Shown: piece by piece, positions 1 to 8,919 of the stretch
Layout: the number at the start of each line of letters is the position of its first letter
Position numbering within the stretch: the stretch's first letter is position 1
Assembly (NCBI RefSeq): GCF_006494425.1
Contig: NZ_VHIV01000003.1
Span: 434,001-498,000, forward strand
DNA length: 64,000 nt
Direction of reading: 5' to 3'
DNA from: Bacillus dicomae
GTDB taxonomy: Bacteria > Bacillota > Bacilli > Bacillales > Bacillaceae_G
Notes under the pieces: generated by a model
The model's input: only the letters and a program-made list of their open reading frames with translations
What the model was told of the DNA's origin: nothing
The model's database searches: none
Made by a program: the position numbers and the translations under genes

Positions 1-822
1 TCGGTTATAATCACGCACTAAATAATAATCTAATTGTTCCCTTGGCAATCCTTCATTTTCAGTAGAAACGCTCCCAAGGATAGAACGAAGTATTTTATCA
101 TTTGGGTATTCACGTTCCCAGTCTACTGTCGTATCTACTCCAGGTAAGCTTGCCAATCTTTCACTTACAACTGCATATTCATTTTGACTTACATCTTTTT
201 TAACGATTTGCGGCGTCATTTTATATCCCGCATTCATTTTGCTTTTAATAGCTAGTACTTCTAGGTCTTCTTTTGAAAGTTCACTTAATTCTTCTTTCGT
301 AATTCTTTCCCTACGTAACTCTTCTACTTTTTTATCTAACTCTTTTCCTTCTATCTCTTGCTTCCTAAATGTATTTTCATCTTCCTTCGTTACTTTTTCT
401 GCCGCCCGCTTTTCATTTAACTGCATCCAAAAATCTTTCTTATCTGTTTCTGTCAACTTATCTATATCTTCTGGCGACATTTCAATAAGCTGTGCTAAAC
501 CTCTTGCCACTTGTAAAACTTCTTTCGAGTCTACTCCTTTCATTTTTGTATATGTAACGGTTCGTAGTGGTTTGTTATTTACAATCACCTGACCTTGTCG
601 ATCAAACATTTTCCCTCTAGGAACAGGTGTACTTACCGTTACATCTTCCTTTTTGTTCACTTCATTTCTATACGTTTCTCCATCAATGATTTGTACTTTA
701 CCTAATTGAATTATAATAGCTGAAAATAAAAGAAAGACAATAAAAAATAGTACATTCAACCGAAATGGAATATGAGTCTTTTTCTTTTTCGATTGCTTCT
801 TCTGCTCCTTTTTCTGTCTCAT
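1..822 (-). CDS. Class B penicillin-binding protein, N-terminal part (runs off window)
   Basis: Monofunctional transpeptidase that cross-links peptidoglycan at the outer membrane face. Only about 274 N-terminal residues are present; the transpeptidase domain with SxxK lies beyond the left edge. Seen: a Lys/Gln-rich cytoplasmic tail, one membrane segment (about residues 20-40), then PRGKMFDR (68-75), the signature of the PBP dimerisation domain, and a long charged Lys/Glu-rich insert (about 115-190). The layout resembles PbpA/PbpH-type elongation PBPs (family knowledge). The ATG at 822 is chosen because GAGGGAG lies just upstream; an in-frame ATG at 840 has no Shine-Dalgarno sequence. Confidence 0.88.
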   Translation of the reverse strand, partial: MRQKKEQKKQSKKKKTHIPFRLNVLFFIVFLLFSAIIIQLGKVQIIDGETYRNEVNKKEDVTVSTPVPRGKMFDRQGQVIVNNKPLRTVTYTKMKGVDSKEVLQVARGLAQLIEMSPEDIDKLTETDKKDFWMQLNEKRAAEKVTKEDENTFRKQEIEGKELDKKVEELRRERITKEELSELSKEDLEVLAIKSKMNAGYKMTPQIVKKDVSQNEYAVVSERLASLPGVDTTVDWEREYPNDKILRSILGSVSTENEGLPREQLDYYLVRDYNR

Positions 823-1069
823 TTCGCTCCCTCGCTTCATTCTATTAACATTTCTACATAGAACCATTATGTATCAAATTTATTTATATGATATATATAG
901 AATTTTATATTAATTACAAAAGAAATAAAAGATTTAATTTTCAGTTTTTTATTTTTTACCCTATTTATTACCATTCCCTTATTAAGGAATAACATGAATG
1001 TTATTCCAAAAGAAAGATTGTATACTGAAGAAATAAATGAATAAAAGACATTATTAAGGAGAAAATGAA

Positions 1070-1648
1070 ATGACAAATTCATTCACAATTCATACTAATG
1101 CGCCACAATGTTTAAACTTTATGATTTATATTCAAAATATGTATCTCAACCAAAAAGAGAAACAAAAAAATTTACGCTTTCCTTACATGGCAAAAACATT
1201 ACATTTCTCAACTGACTTTGAAGAAAATTTCAAAGAATTATGGCAGACACTTCGCAAACGAATTGCTAACGACAAATATGATTCACAAATTTTTTATGAT
1301 GAAAATCATATCTTTTATGAGAAGCTTTTTGACACCCATTTATGTAATGAAGAATCCTTCAAAGAGTTAACATGTAGTTTTAAAGTATGGTGGACTAGCG
1401 TAGCAGGTCAGCTTTCATTAGAGTGGTCTGTAAATGAGTATAGTACGCAACTTTATAATGACTTAATTTTATACCTAAGGCAGCACCAAATAGAACCTTT
1501 ACAACAGCTACATATTAGCTTACTTTATGACGACTGTATATTCGTTAAAGAAAACATTTCTTCCTCTTCGGCTATTTTGCCAACTAAAACCTTTTTTATA
1601 GGTTATAGAGATGTGGTTGCTACATTATCGAAATGCTTTAAACTGTGA
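1070..1648 (+). CDS. Hypothetical protein, probably group-specific
   Basis: A 192-residue soluble protein with no signal peptide, membrane segment or motif I recognise. It is rich in aromatic residues and Lys/Glu in the first two thirds. A good ribosome site (AAGGAG about 8 bases before the ATG) and a terminator directly after the stop support a real single-gene unit transcribed away from the PBP gene. Function unknown. Confidence 0.7.
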   Translation: MTNSFTIHTNAPQCLNFMIYIQNMYLNQKEKQKNLRFPYMAKTLHFSTDFEENFKELWQTLRKRIANDKYDSQIFYDENHIFYEKLFDTHLCNEESFKELTCSFKVWWTSVAGQLSLEWSVNEYSTQLYNDLILYLRQHQIEPLQQLHISLLYDDCIFVKENISSSSAILPTKTFFIGYRDVVATLSKCFKL

Positions 1649-1654
1649 TTCCCC

Positions 1655-1690
1655 AAATAAAAAACTGAGGTGAATACCTCAGTTTTTTGA
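1655..1690. terminator. Bidirectional rho-independent terminator
   Basis: Stem AAACTGAGG / CCTCAGTTT with loop TGAATA. The A-run on one side and T-run on the other let it serve both the 1070 gene (+) and the sirtuin gene (-). Confidence 0.88.
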
Positions 1691-1694
1691 TAAC

Positions 1695-2432
1695 TTATTT
1701 CATTAAAGATAATCCGTCAACAAATTCACCAATCTTATTTTGAAAAACAAAATCAAAATTATATTCTTGCCCTGTTAACTCTTCATTTACTAAGATAGTT
1801 GTTGCACCTACTTCCCTTTTTGCAATTTGCGGGAATGAAGCGACAGGTTGTACTTTTAATGACGTTCCCATAACGATAAGCACATCTGTTTCATATAAAC
1901 GTTTTATCGCATTTTGATATTGCGGCAATGTATCTCCATATAAAACAACATCTGGATTTAAAATGAAATTACACTTCTCGCAGCGAGGCACTTCATGATC
2001 AATCATATACTGCAAATCATATCCCGTTTTACACTTCGGACAATGTGCTGTTTGCAGTGTACCGTGTAAATCAATGACATGTTTACTACCACCTAATTGA
2101 TGTAAACCGTCAATATTTTGCGTTAAAATCGTAATATCTTTCCCTTGCTCTTCTAATTCAGCTAAAAAGCGATGGCCACGATTTGGTTTATATTGATGAA
2201 ACGTATTGATTTGGAAGATTTCTTTATAATGCTTCCAAAATTCTTTCGGACTTCGGTTATAGTACCCTCTTGATAAGTACATCTCCACATTCGCATCAGC
2301 ATACAATCCATTTGCTGAACGAAAATCTGGAATACCACTTTCCGTACTTGCTCCTGCGCCTGTTAATACCGTAATTTTCTTCGCTTGCTCTAAAATTGAA
2401 CGTACTTCTTTAAATTGTTGCACAAAAATCAC
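1695..2432 (-). CDS. srtN: NAD-dependent protein deacylase, sirtuin family
   Basis: Removes acyl groups from protein lysines using NAD+, giving nicotinamide and O-acyl-ADP-ribose; cytoplasmic. All sirtuin landmarks are visible in 245 residues: GAGAS (25-29) and GIPDFRS (33-39) for NAD, TQNIDGLH (104-111), catalytic His123 in DLHG, two zinc CxxC pairs (131-134 and 151-154), and GTSLKVQP (189-196). Length is normal for bacterial class III/U sirtuins such as B. subtilis SrtN. A monocistronic gene ending at the shared terminator. Confidence 0.93.
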   Translation of the reverse strand: MIFVQQFKEVRSILEQAKKITVLTGAGASTESGIPDFRSANGLYADANVEMYLSRGYYNRSPKEFWKHYKEIFQINTFHQYKPNRGHRFLAELEEQGKDITILTQNIDGLHQLGGSKHVIDLHGTLQTAHCPKCKTGYDLQYMIDHEVPRCEKCNFILNPDVVLYGDTLPQYQNAIKRLYETDVLIVMGTSLKVQPVASFPQIAKREVGATTILVNEELTGQEYNFDFVFQNKIGEFVDGLSLMK

Positions 2433-2498
2433 CTCTATGTATTTTCCTATTCTTATTATACCAGTTGTTTACAGGAGGTGTTGTACGATTCGGTTTAT

Positions 2499-3146
2499 TT
2501 AATGCGTCGTGCCTCCAACCTCTACAATATCCACCTCAACCGTCGTCGCTACCTCAACTGCCAATTCTATCCCTTTACTAATAGTAGAAAGTGACATACT
2601 CGGTCGACCTGGATACTTGCTCGCTTGTTCTGGTAAAAACGGAATATGGACAAATCCGCCTTTTATTTTCTGATCATGTTTCTCTAGCTCATGCATAAGA
2701 CCATAAAAGATATGATTACAAACGAATGTACCTGCTGTTTGTGAAACGGACGCTGGTATGCCTTCTTCTTGAAGTTTTTTAACGATTGCTTTCATCGGGA
2801 GCGTAGACCAATAGGCAGCCGGTCCTTCTTCCACAACCGGTACATCTACCGGCTGATTCCCTTCATTGTCAGCAATTCTTGCATCATCAATATTAATTGC
2901 GACACGCTCTATCGTAATATCTGGTCTGCCCCCAGCTTGTCCAATGCATATAATAATTTCCGGTGCTAATTCTTCTATATACTCTTTTAATACGCTGATT
3001 GATTTATGAAATACGGTTGGTACTTGCTTACTTATAATCTTGTATTCTCCGATTGTTTTTTCATGTAAACTTTTTGCGACTTCCCAAGCTGGATTGATAC
3101 TTTCTCCGCCGAACGGATCAAATCCTGTTAATAATACTATTTTCAT
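2499..3146 (-). CDS. pcp: Pyrrolidone-carboxylate peptidase (pyroglutamyl peptidase I)
   Basis: Cysteine peptidase of family C15 that removes N-terminal pyroglutamate from peptides. The catalytic triad is visible: Glu80 in [13 protein letters not shown], Cys143 in AGTFVCNH and His167 in [10 protein letters not shown]; the 215-residue length is standard. It is the last gene of the 5-oxoproline module, 16 bp after the DUF979 gene. The released 5-oxoproline is the substrate of PxpABC encoded upstream, so the operon couples release and catabolism. Confidence 0.96.
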   Translation of the reverse strand: MKIVLLTGFDPFGGESINPAWEVAKSLHEKTIGEYKIISKQVPTVFHKSISVLKEYIEELAPEIIICIGQAGGRPDITIERVAINIDDARIADNEGNQPVDVPVVEEGPAAYWSTLPMKAIVKKLQEEGIPASVSQTAGTFVCNHIFYGLMHELEKHDQKIKGGFVHIPFLPEQASKYPGRPSMSLSTISKGIELAVEVATTVEVDIVEVGGTTH

Positions 3147-3162
3147 AGTTTTCTCCTCCTAA

Positions 3163-4125
3163 TTAGAAACGGTATACTAGGCCGTACATGATAAACATAT
3201 TTATGATGAATATTGAAAGAGCAATTGGTACTTGCGCTTTAATAACTGCATTTTTATCCTTTAGTTCTAAAAGCATTGCTGGTACGATATTAAAATTTGC
3301 TGCCATTGGCGTAAGTAGCGTTCCGCAATATCCAGCAAACATACCAAGAGCGGCCATAATCGCTGGGTTTCCGCCGTGCATTTGTACAATTAAAGGTAAT
3401 CCAATTCCGCCAGTAATTACGGCAAACGCTGCGAATGCATTTCCCATTACGACTGTGAAAAGCATCATTCCTAAGCAGTACGCCATAACAGCAACGAACG
3501 GATACTCTGTCGGTAATACTTGGCCGACTAAATCAGAAACGACTTGTCCAACGCCAGACTTCGCGAAAATACCGCCAAGTGCTGCTAACATTTGTGGTAA
3601 AATAACCGCCCAGCCGACAGCTTGTAATAGTCTACTTCCTTCTTGCACAGGCGTTGTTATTTTTGATTTTGTAATACGCATCGCAGCAACGAACGCAAGT
3701 AATGCACCTAATGCTAATGCTACTAGCGTTACTTTATCTGGATCAACAAGGGAAACATTCCCCCATTTGATTTTTCCTAACGTTAACGTACCGATAATTG
3801 TAAAAATAGGTATTAAAAGTGCAGGCATAAAAATTTTGTTTTTTAATTTCTCAGCATGTTTCACACGTTCTTGTACTGGTGCTTCTTTCTCCTCTGATTT
3901 TGTTACTTTATTCATTGACGCTAACACGACCATAGCGAGCACGATACAGCCAACGTAAAACGAAGGAATTACATTTCCAAATAAAAATGTAACTGCAAAT
4001 AACGCCCAAAATAAGCTAGAACCAAATCGATTTGGATGTTCACGATCGAATGCGATACGAACAGCGATAAAGGCAACGATTATACCTAATACATAGTAGA
4101 TTGTATCCATTGTAATGATGTTCAT
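3163..4125 (-). CDS. DUF979 family integral membrane protein, probable 5-oxoproline transporter subunit
   Basis: A 320-residue, strongly hydrophobic protein with about nine predicted membrane segments and a short charged cytoplasmic stretch near residues 75-95 (Lys/Glu-rich). It matches my knowledge of DUF979. It starts 1 bp after the stop of the DUF969 gene, so the two are almost certainly translated together. Lying between pcp and pxpA, the pair is best explained as a two-component permease for 5-oxoproline or pyroglutamyl peptides. This is inference from context; no substrate is visible in the sequence. Confidence 0.8.
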   Translation of the reverse strand: MNIITMDTIYYVLGIIVAFIAVRIAFDREHPNRFGSSLFWALFAVTFLFGNVIPSFYVGCIVLAMVVLASMNKVTKSEEKEAPVQERVKHAEKLKNKIFMPALLIPIFTIIGTLTLGKIKWGNVSLVDPDKVTLVALALGALLAFVAAMRITKSKITTPVQEGSRLLQAVGWAVILPQMLAALGGIFAKSGVGQVVSDLVGQVLPTEYPFVAVMAYCLGMMLFTVVMGNAFAAFAVITGGIGLPLIVQMHGGNPAIMAALGMFAGYCGTLLTPMAANFNIVPAMLLELKDKNAVIKAQVPIALSIFIINMFIMYGLVYRF

Positions 4126-4126
4126 T

Positions 4127-4831
4127 TTATACTGCCTCCTTCTCTTCTTTTTCTTTTGATTCCATCGTTTTCGCTATATATTTATCAAACCTTCTAAATC
4201 TAATCCAGCTTACAATGAGTGCAGATATTGCAGTTGGAATACCCCAAAGTGCCATATCCCATACTCCGACATGCATACCTACTGAATCGAAGAATCCTTT
4301 CATTAATAGAATCGCACCAGTCGCGATAAATATATCCTCTCCGAAAAACCAAGCTGTATTTTCCGCAGCCGCTGCATTCGCTTTAATCTTTTCTCTTAAC
4401 TTTTCAGGGAGCTTACCGTATTTACCTTGCGCAGCCCCTTCTGCCATCGGCGCAACGAGCGGTCTGACTGTTTGTGCATGACCACCAATATTAAGACCTA
4501 GTGCTGCTGATGATTCTCTTATCGTAAAATATGACATTAGTACTCTTCCCGTTGTTGCGCCTTTTGATTTCGTTATAAGTGCTTCTGCTCTTTCTTTCAA
4601 TCCGTAACGCTCTAAAATTCCGATTACCGGTAAAGTTAGTATTATTGGCATAGACATATATCTATTTTCTATGAAAAATTTACCGAACATGCTGATTACA
4701 TCATAAAAGCTTAATCCTGAAACCATACCCGTAACAATACCTGCAACCATAACGACTAAAAGTGTATTTAACCTAAATAAAAAGCCCACCGCAACAAGTA
4801 ATATCCCGATTAATTTCACCAATTCCAACAC
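4127..4831 (-). CDS. DUF969 family integral membrane protein, partner of DUF979
   Basis: A 234-residue membrane protein with five to six hydrophobic segments and a charged C-terminal tail (SKEKEEKEAV). It contains the conserved NIGGHAQTVRPLVAPMAEG stretch of DUF969. It lies 14 bp after pxpA and 1 bp before the DUF979 gene. Probably one half of the same transporter; the loop with Glu-Asn-Thr-Ala-Trp (ENTAWFFGEDIF) may line the pathway, which is only a guess. Confidence 0.8.
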   Translation of the reverse strand: MLELVKLIGILLVAVGFLFRLNTLLVVMVAGIVTGMVSGLSFYDVISMFGKFFIENRYMSMPIILTLPVIGILERYGLKERAEALITKSKGATTGRVLMSYFTIRESSAALGLNIGGHAQTVRPLVAPMAEGAAQGKYGKLPEKLREKIKANAAAAENTAWFFGEDIFIATGAILLMKGFFDSVGMHVGVWDMALWGIPTAISALIVSWIRFRRFDKYIAKTMESKEKEEKEAV

Positions 4832-4845
4832 TTCCCCTCATATTT

Positions 4846-5607
4846 TTACTTCGGTGCACAAATAGAAATACCATTAAATTCGAATGTTCTGTATATTCTC
4901 TCCGCAAATTGTACTGCTTTTTCTCCATCACCGTGTAAACAAATCGTTTTCGCCTGAACTGTTACTTTCTCTCCATTCACCGAATTTACATAGCCTTCTT
5001 TCACCATTTGAAGCACTTGCTTTATCGCTTCTTCTTCATTTTTTATAAGCGCATTTTCTTCTGTACGACTTGTTAATGTCCCATCTTGCTTATACGTACG
5101 ATCTGCAAAAGCTTCTTGTACGAGAGTTACATTGTATTTTTCTGCAGCTTGTATAAACGCCTCGCTATTTGCTAATCCGTAAAGTAATAGACTTGGATTC
5201 ATATGATATATTGCCTTTGCAATTGCATCTGCAATTTCCAGATTAGTTGCCGCCATATTATATAGAGCACCGTGTGGTTTCACATGATGCATCTTCCCGC
5301 CAGCTGCTTTTACAAAAGCGTCTAATGCACCAATTTGATATAAAACATAATCGTATACTTCACTTGCTGAAACGTTCATGTTCCTTCTACCAAATCCAAT
5401 TAAGTCTGGAAATCCGGGGTGTGCCCCTATCGCTACATTATGCTGCATTGCTTTTTCAACCGTTTGCCGCATAACCGATGGATCGCCCGCATGAAAACCA
5501 CAAGCAACATTTATAGAGGAAACGAACGGAAGAATTTCATCATCATTCCCCATTTTATAAGCTCCAAAACTTTCTCCTAAATCACAGTTTAAATCAATTG
5601 TCGTCAC
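4846..5607 (-). CDS. pxpA: 5-oxoprolinase (ATP-hydrolysing) subunit A, LamB/YcsF family
   Basis: Subunit A of the prokaryotic ATP-dependent 5-oxoprolinase PxpABC, which opens 5-oxoproline to L-glutamate. Family signatures are present: DLNCDLGESFG (5-15), NVACGFHAGDP and KPHGALYN. The 253-residue length is standard. It lies between pxpC and the DUF969 gene with short spacers (18 and 14 bp), so it is part of the same transcript. Confidence 0.95.
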   Translation of the reverse strand: MTTIDLNCDLGESFGAYKMGNDDEILPFVSSINVACGFHAGDPSVMRQTVEKAMQHNVAIGAHPGFPDLIGFGRRNMNVSASEVYDYVLYQIGALDAFVKAAGGKMHHVKPHGALYNMAATNLEIADAIAKAIYHMNPSLLLYGLANSEAFIQAAEKYNVTLVQEAFADRTYKQDGTLTSRTEENALIKNEEEAIKQVLQMVKEGYVNSVNGEKVTVQAKTICLHGDGEKAVQFAERIYRTFEFNGISICAPK

Positions 5608-5625
5608 ACTGTTTCCCTCCTAATT

Positions 5626-6615
5626 TCAGCTTCGTAAAGCAATGAATTTCTTTAATAGATTCATATTTACTTCTTGTTCTATGTACAATCGTTCCGCTTC
5701 TTCAAGCGTAATTTTCTCAAATGAAACATAATCCCCAGGTTTTAGCTGGGCAAGAAGAGGTAAATCTACTGAAATAATATTTCCTATTCTCGGATAGCCA
5801 CCTGTCGTTTGCCTATCTGCCATTAATATAATCGGCTGTCCACCATTTGGAATTTGAATGATCCCAAATGTAACGGGGCTCGATAAAATCTCTTTTTCAA
5901 CGGCTCTATTTAAATTTTCTCCTTCAACCCTATAGCCCATACGATCAGCATAATTTGATACTTTATACTCTTTCGTAAAAAATGCCTTTTTGCTTTCTTC
6001 TGTAAATTGATCATATTCAAAATTAGTTATGATGCGAAGTTTAGGATACTTCTTATATTTTGGTCGTACGCTGCTGCTAATTGCCCATTTTGTTTTTATG
6101 TGTTCACTCTTTTGTAAGTCTTGGATGAAACGATGAGCCATTTCTGATCGTTCACCAATTTGAAAATAATCTCCTTTTTTCAGCATTCTCCCTTCCATAC
6201 CACCAATCCCAGCACGTATGTAAGTACTTTTGCTTCCCATTATACGATCAATATGTATACCACCTGCAAAAGTCACATACGCTCTGCAACCACTCTTCAC
6301 TTTTCCAAAACAAAGCATACTACCTTCTTCCGCTAAAATGGGACGCCATAATGGTATACACTCCCCATTCAGTAACGGTTCCATATCCGCACCGCCAATC
6401 GCAAGTAACGTCGTTTTCTTTATTAACAATTTCGGTCCCATAATCGTCATTTCGAGTGCCGCTTCATTTTCTTCATTACCAACTAACATATTGATCATCC
6501 GAAGTGCACTTTGATCCATCGCTCCGCCAACAGGTACACCGTATTGTTGATAGTGAAATCGCCCTAAATCTTGGACTGTTGTAAACATCCCTGCATGCAA
6601 AACTTCTACATCCAT
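5626..6615 (-). CDS. pxpC: 5-oxoprolinase subunit C, biotin-dependent-carboxyltransferase-like (KipA family)
   Basis: Allophanate-hydrolase subunit 2-type domain over nearly all 329 residues. Motifs: TVQDLGR near residue 13, GVPVGGAMD, and ADRQTTGGYPRI in the C-terminal third. With PxpB it forms the ATP-dependent part of 5-oxoprolinase. The start overlaps the end of pxpB by 10 bp, indicating translational coupling. The B. subtilis homologue was first described as KipA; the operon context favours the 5-oxoprolinase role. Confidence 0.93.
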   Translation of the reverse strand: MDVEVLHAGMFTTVQDLGRFHYQQYGVPVGGAMDQSALRMINMLVGNEENEAALEMTIMGPKLLIKKTTLLAIGGADMEPLLNGECIPLWRPILAEEGSMLCFGKVKSGCRAYVTFAGGIHIDRIMGSKSTYIRAGIGGMEGRMLKKGDYFQIGERSEMAHRFIQDLQKSEHIKTKWAISSSVRPKYKKYPKLRIITNFEYDQFTEESKKAFFTKEYKVSNYADRMGYRVEGENLNRAVEKEILSSPVTFGIIQIPNGGQPIILMADRQTTGGYPRIGNIISVDLPLLAQLKPGDYVSFEKITLEEAERLYIEQEVNMNLLKKFIALRS

Positions 6616-7319
6616 TCTTTAGCCCCCTCAAGTGATACGTACTCTTCCTTCGTTATTGGGATAAATCGTAAATACATACCGCTTTGAATATAGGTTGGTG
6701 TTTCTTCTTCTGGATTAAATAAGGAGATTGGTGTTCGTCCAATAATATTCCATCCACCCGGTGTTTCAAGCGGATAAATACCTGTCTGATTTCCGCCGAT
6801 TCCTACTGAACCAGGAGAGATTTGTAACCGCGGTGTTTCTTTTCTAGGTGTTTCTAGTTCTTTTGATAGTCCTCCTAAATACGGGAACCCTGGTGTAAAA
6901 CCTAGCATATACACAAAATATGTTGTTTCACTATGTATTCGAATCACATCTTCTACTTGTAAACCGTGATAATGTGCAACCTCTTCTAAATCAGGTCCAT
7001 ATTCTCCCCCGTAACAAACAGGTATAGAGATATGTTTCACATCTTGCTTCAGCTCTTCCTTATACGTATCTAATACTCCAGTTATATATTGGCATACGTA
7101 ATCATATGGTCTTATCTTTCTATCATTTTCCTTCCATACTTCATACAAATTGTAGTAAACGGCTAATGAAGTAAACGATGGAACGCATTCAATCATTCCG
7201 GTAAAAGGTTGTTGCTGCAGTGCTTGAAATAATCGCTGCACTTTTTCATATGTATCCATCCCGATTTCTTCACCGAATGTAACAATAATTGCTTGATCCC
7301 CTAACGCAGAAAATTTCAT
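6606..7319 (-). CDS. pxpB: 5-oxoprolinase subunit B (KipI family)
   Basis: Allophanate-hydrolase subunit 1-type protein, 237 residues. Signatures: GFTPGFPYLGGL, the Gly-rich stretch SPGSVGIGGNQTGIYP and TPGGWNIIGRTP. Partner of PxpC in ATP-dependent ring opening of 5-oxoproline. B. subtilis KipI also inhibits the sporulation kinase KinA, so an additional regulatory role is possible but not shown here. First enzyme gene after the IclR regulator, 14 bp downstream. Confidence 0.93.
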   Translation of the reverse strand: MKFSALGDQAIIVTFGEEIGMDTYEKVQRLFQALQQQPFTGMIECVPSFTSLAVYYNLYEVWKENDRKIRPYDYVCQYITGVLDTYKEELKQDVKHISIPVCYGGEYGPDLEEVAHYHGLQVEDVIRIHSETTYFVYMLGFTPGFPYLGGLSKELETPRKETPRLQISPGSVGIGGNQTGIYPLETPGGWNIIGRTPISLFNPEEETPTYIQSGMYLRFIPITKEEYVSLEGAKEWM

Positions 7320-7333
7320 CCTACTCCCTCTTT

Positions 7334-8086
7334 CTATGCCAAAAAGCCGAGTTCTTTCGAAATGCGATTCGCTGTTTCTTTTACCTTCGCAATAAAATAT
7401 GAAATGTTACTTTCGCTGTACTCAATTGCTAATCCCGAAATACTAATGCCTGCTACAACCATTCCGTCGCTTGCGAAAATGGGTGCTGCTATAGCCGCTG
7501 TATGATTTTCTAACTCAGAATAGCTAATGGTATGTCCTTCCTTTTTCGCCATTTGCAACACTTCTAGCAATTGTTTCTTATCCACGATTGTTCCATCTGC
7601 AAACTGTTTTAAATCCGTTTCCTCTATGTACTTCCTTTTCTCGTCTTCAGAGAAATACGATAGTAAAATCCTTGGGCAAGCACCAGCATAAAGTGGCGCT
7701 CTTCTTCCAACCGCCGTATACACACGTACAGGCTGAACGCCTTCCATCTTTTCCACATAAATCGCGTCATTACCATCTTGAATAATTAAATTAACTGCCT
7801 GCCCTAAATTATCTCTAAGCTCTTTCATATATGGAATCGCAATATTTCTTACTGATAATCTTTGTGAAACAAGTTGACCGAACCGTAAAAAAACGACTCC
7901 TAGACGATATTTCCCCTTTTCGTTTTTTTGTAAAAACTCCATTTCTTCTAACGAGCCAATTAAACGATAAACAGATGTTTTCGGCATACTTGTAAGCTGA
8001 ACCATCTCTGTTAAACTTAGCTCTTCATGCTCATAAAACAATTCTAAAATATCCATTGTCTTAACTGCCGTTTTATTTATACTCAT
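7334..8086 (-). CDS. IclR-family transcriptional regulator of the 5-oxoproline operon
   Basis: A 250-residue protein with an N-terminal winged helix-turn-helix (about 5-65; LSLTEMVQLTSMPKTSVYRL) and a C-terminal IclR effector domain (about 80-250; CPRILLSYFS, AAIAAPIF and VVAGISISG are typical). The ATG at 8086 is preferred over an upstream in-frame ATG at 8140 because GAGGGAGAT sits correctly before it and the protein then begins like other IclR proteins. It is the first gene of the operon, so it is probably autoregulated and responds to a pathway metabolite (inference). Confidence 0.9.
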   Translation of the reverse strand: MSINKTAVKTMDILELFYEHEELSLTEMVQLTSMPKTSVYRLIGSLEEMEFLQKNEKGKYRLGVVFLRFGQLVSQRLSVRNIAIPYMKELRDNLGQAVNLIIQDGNDAIYVEKMEGVQPVRVYTAVGRRAPLYAGACPRILLSYFSEDEKRKYIEETDLKQFADGTIVDKKQLLEVLQMAKKEGHTISYSELENHTAAIAAPIFASDGMVVAGISISGLAIEYSESNISYFIAKVKETANRISKELGFLA

Positions 8087-8304
8087 TCTATCTCCCTCTT
8101 GTTCCGATTTTCGGAACTTAAATTCCATTTTTCGAAACAAATATATAATTTAAAATTATAAAATATTCTTTCAATTCTATCAATATATTTTTCAGCTACT
8201 TAACCTTTATGTACGGTGAATACAACATAAAATTTAGAAATAATGATGGTTCTCTTTCAAAAGCTCAAGTTATAGCAAAACCAAACGTTTAAATAAATAG
8301 GCAT

Positions 8305-8344
8305 AAAAAAAGTATGGAAGAATATTTCTCCCATACTTCTTTCT
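8305..8344 (-). terminator. Terminator of the signal peptidase gene
   Basis: Stem AAGTATGG / CCATACTT followed on the minus strand by seven T, directly after the signal peptidase stop codon. Confidence 0.85.
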
Positions 8345-8896
8345 TTATAACGCTCTTACTTGTTTCAACGGCCAGAAAACAGCTTGTCCTTTTCCGACAA
8401 TTTCATCTTCTGAAATAAATCCAAACATACGACCGTCTTTAGAAACTTCACGATTATCCCCTAAAACAAATACTTGGCCTTCTGGCACTTTCGTTTTTCC
8501 TGTGATTTGTTCTAGCGTAAAGTCTGGAGTTAATACACGGCCTGCTGCTTTTTCTTTAAACTCTTTTAAATATGGTTCTTCCATCGCTTTGCCATTTACA
8601 TATAAAACATCATTTTTATATTCTACTGTATCGCCTGGTAAACCAATTACTCGTTTTACTAAATCGTACCCTTCTTTTCCGTGGAAGATGATAATATCAA
8701 AGCGTTCTAATCCACTTATACTATAACCAATCTTATTCACGAGAACTCGTTCGTTATTTTCTAAAGTAGGCATCATCGATTCGCCTTGTACTAATGAAGG
8801 TGTAAATAAAACACCGCGAATAATTGCGATTAATACAAGGGTAAATCCTATCGTTTTAGCCCATGAGAATAATTCTTTCTTCGTATTTTCCTTCAT
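8345..8896 (-). CDS. lepB: Signal peptidase I
   Basis: Membrane-anchored serine/lysine protease that cleaves signal peptides of exported proteins. 183 residues: short cytoplasmic tail, one membrane anchor (about 14-31), catalytic Ser40 in GESMMPTL, catalytic Lys81 in LVKRVIGLPGD, and box E GDNRE(V)SKDGR (146-156). The single anchor and length match the P-type SipS/SipT enzymes of Bacillus. It lies 23 bp downstream of cutC on the same strand and may be co-transcribed. Confidence 0.95.
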   Translation of the reverse strand: MKENTKKELFSWAKTIGFTLVLIAIIRGVLFTPSLVQGESMMPTLENNERVLVNKIGYSISGLERFDIIIFHGKEGYDLVKRVIGLPGDTVEYKNDVLYVNGKAMEEPYLKEFKEKAAGRVLTPDFTLEQITGKTKVPEGQVFVLGDNREVSKDGRMFGFISEDEIVGKGQAVFWPLKQVRAL

Positions 8897-8919
8897 CGTT
8901 TCTCCTCTTTCTTAATTAT

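Noticed and set aside
239-592. Plus-strand open frame inside the PBP gene
   Set aside because: Antisense shadow of the PBP coding frame, Ser/Phe-rich as expected for such shadows.
867-1082. 71-codon minus-strand frame between the PBP and the 1070 gene
   Set aside because: AT-rich intergenic sequence; no ribosome site, low-complexity Phe/Ile/Lys/Asn composition.
8209-8292. Plus-strand 27-codon ORF (MYGEYNIKF...) upstream of the IclR gene
   Set aside because: No ribosome site and no recognisable family; the composition is mildly protein-like but it is too short to support.
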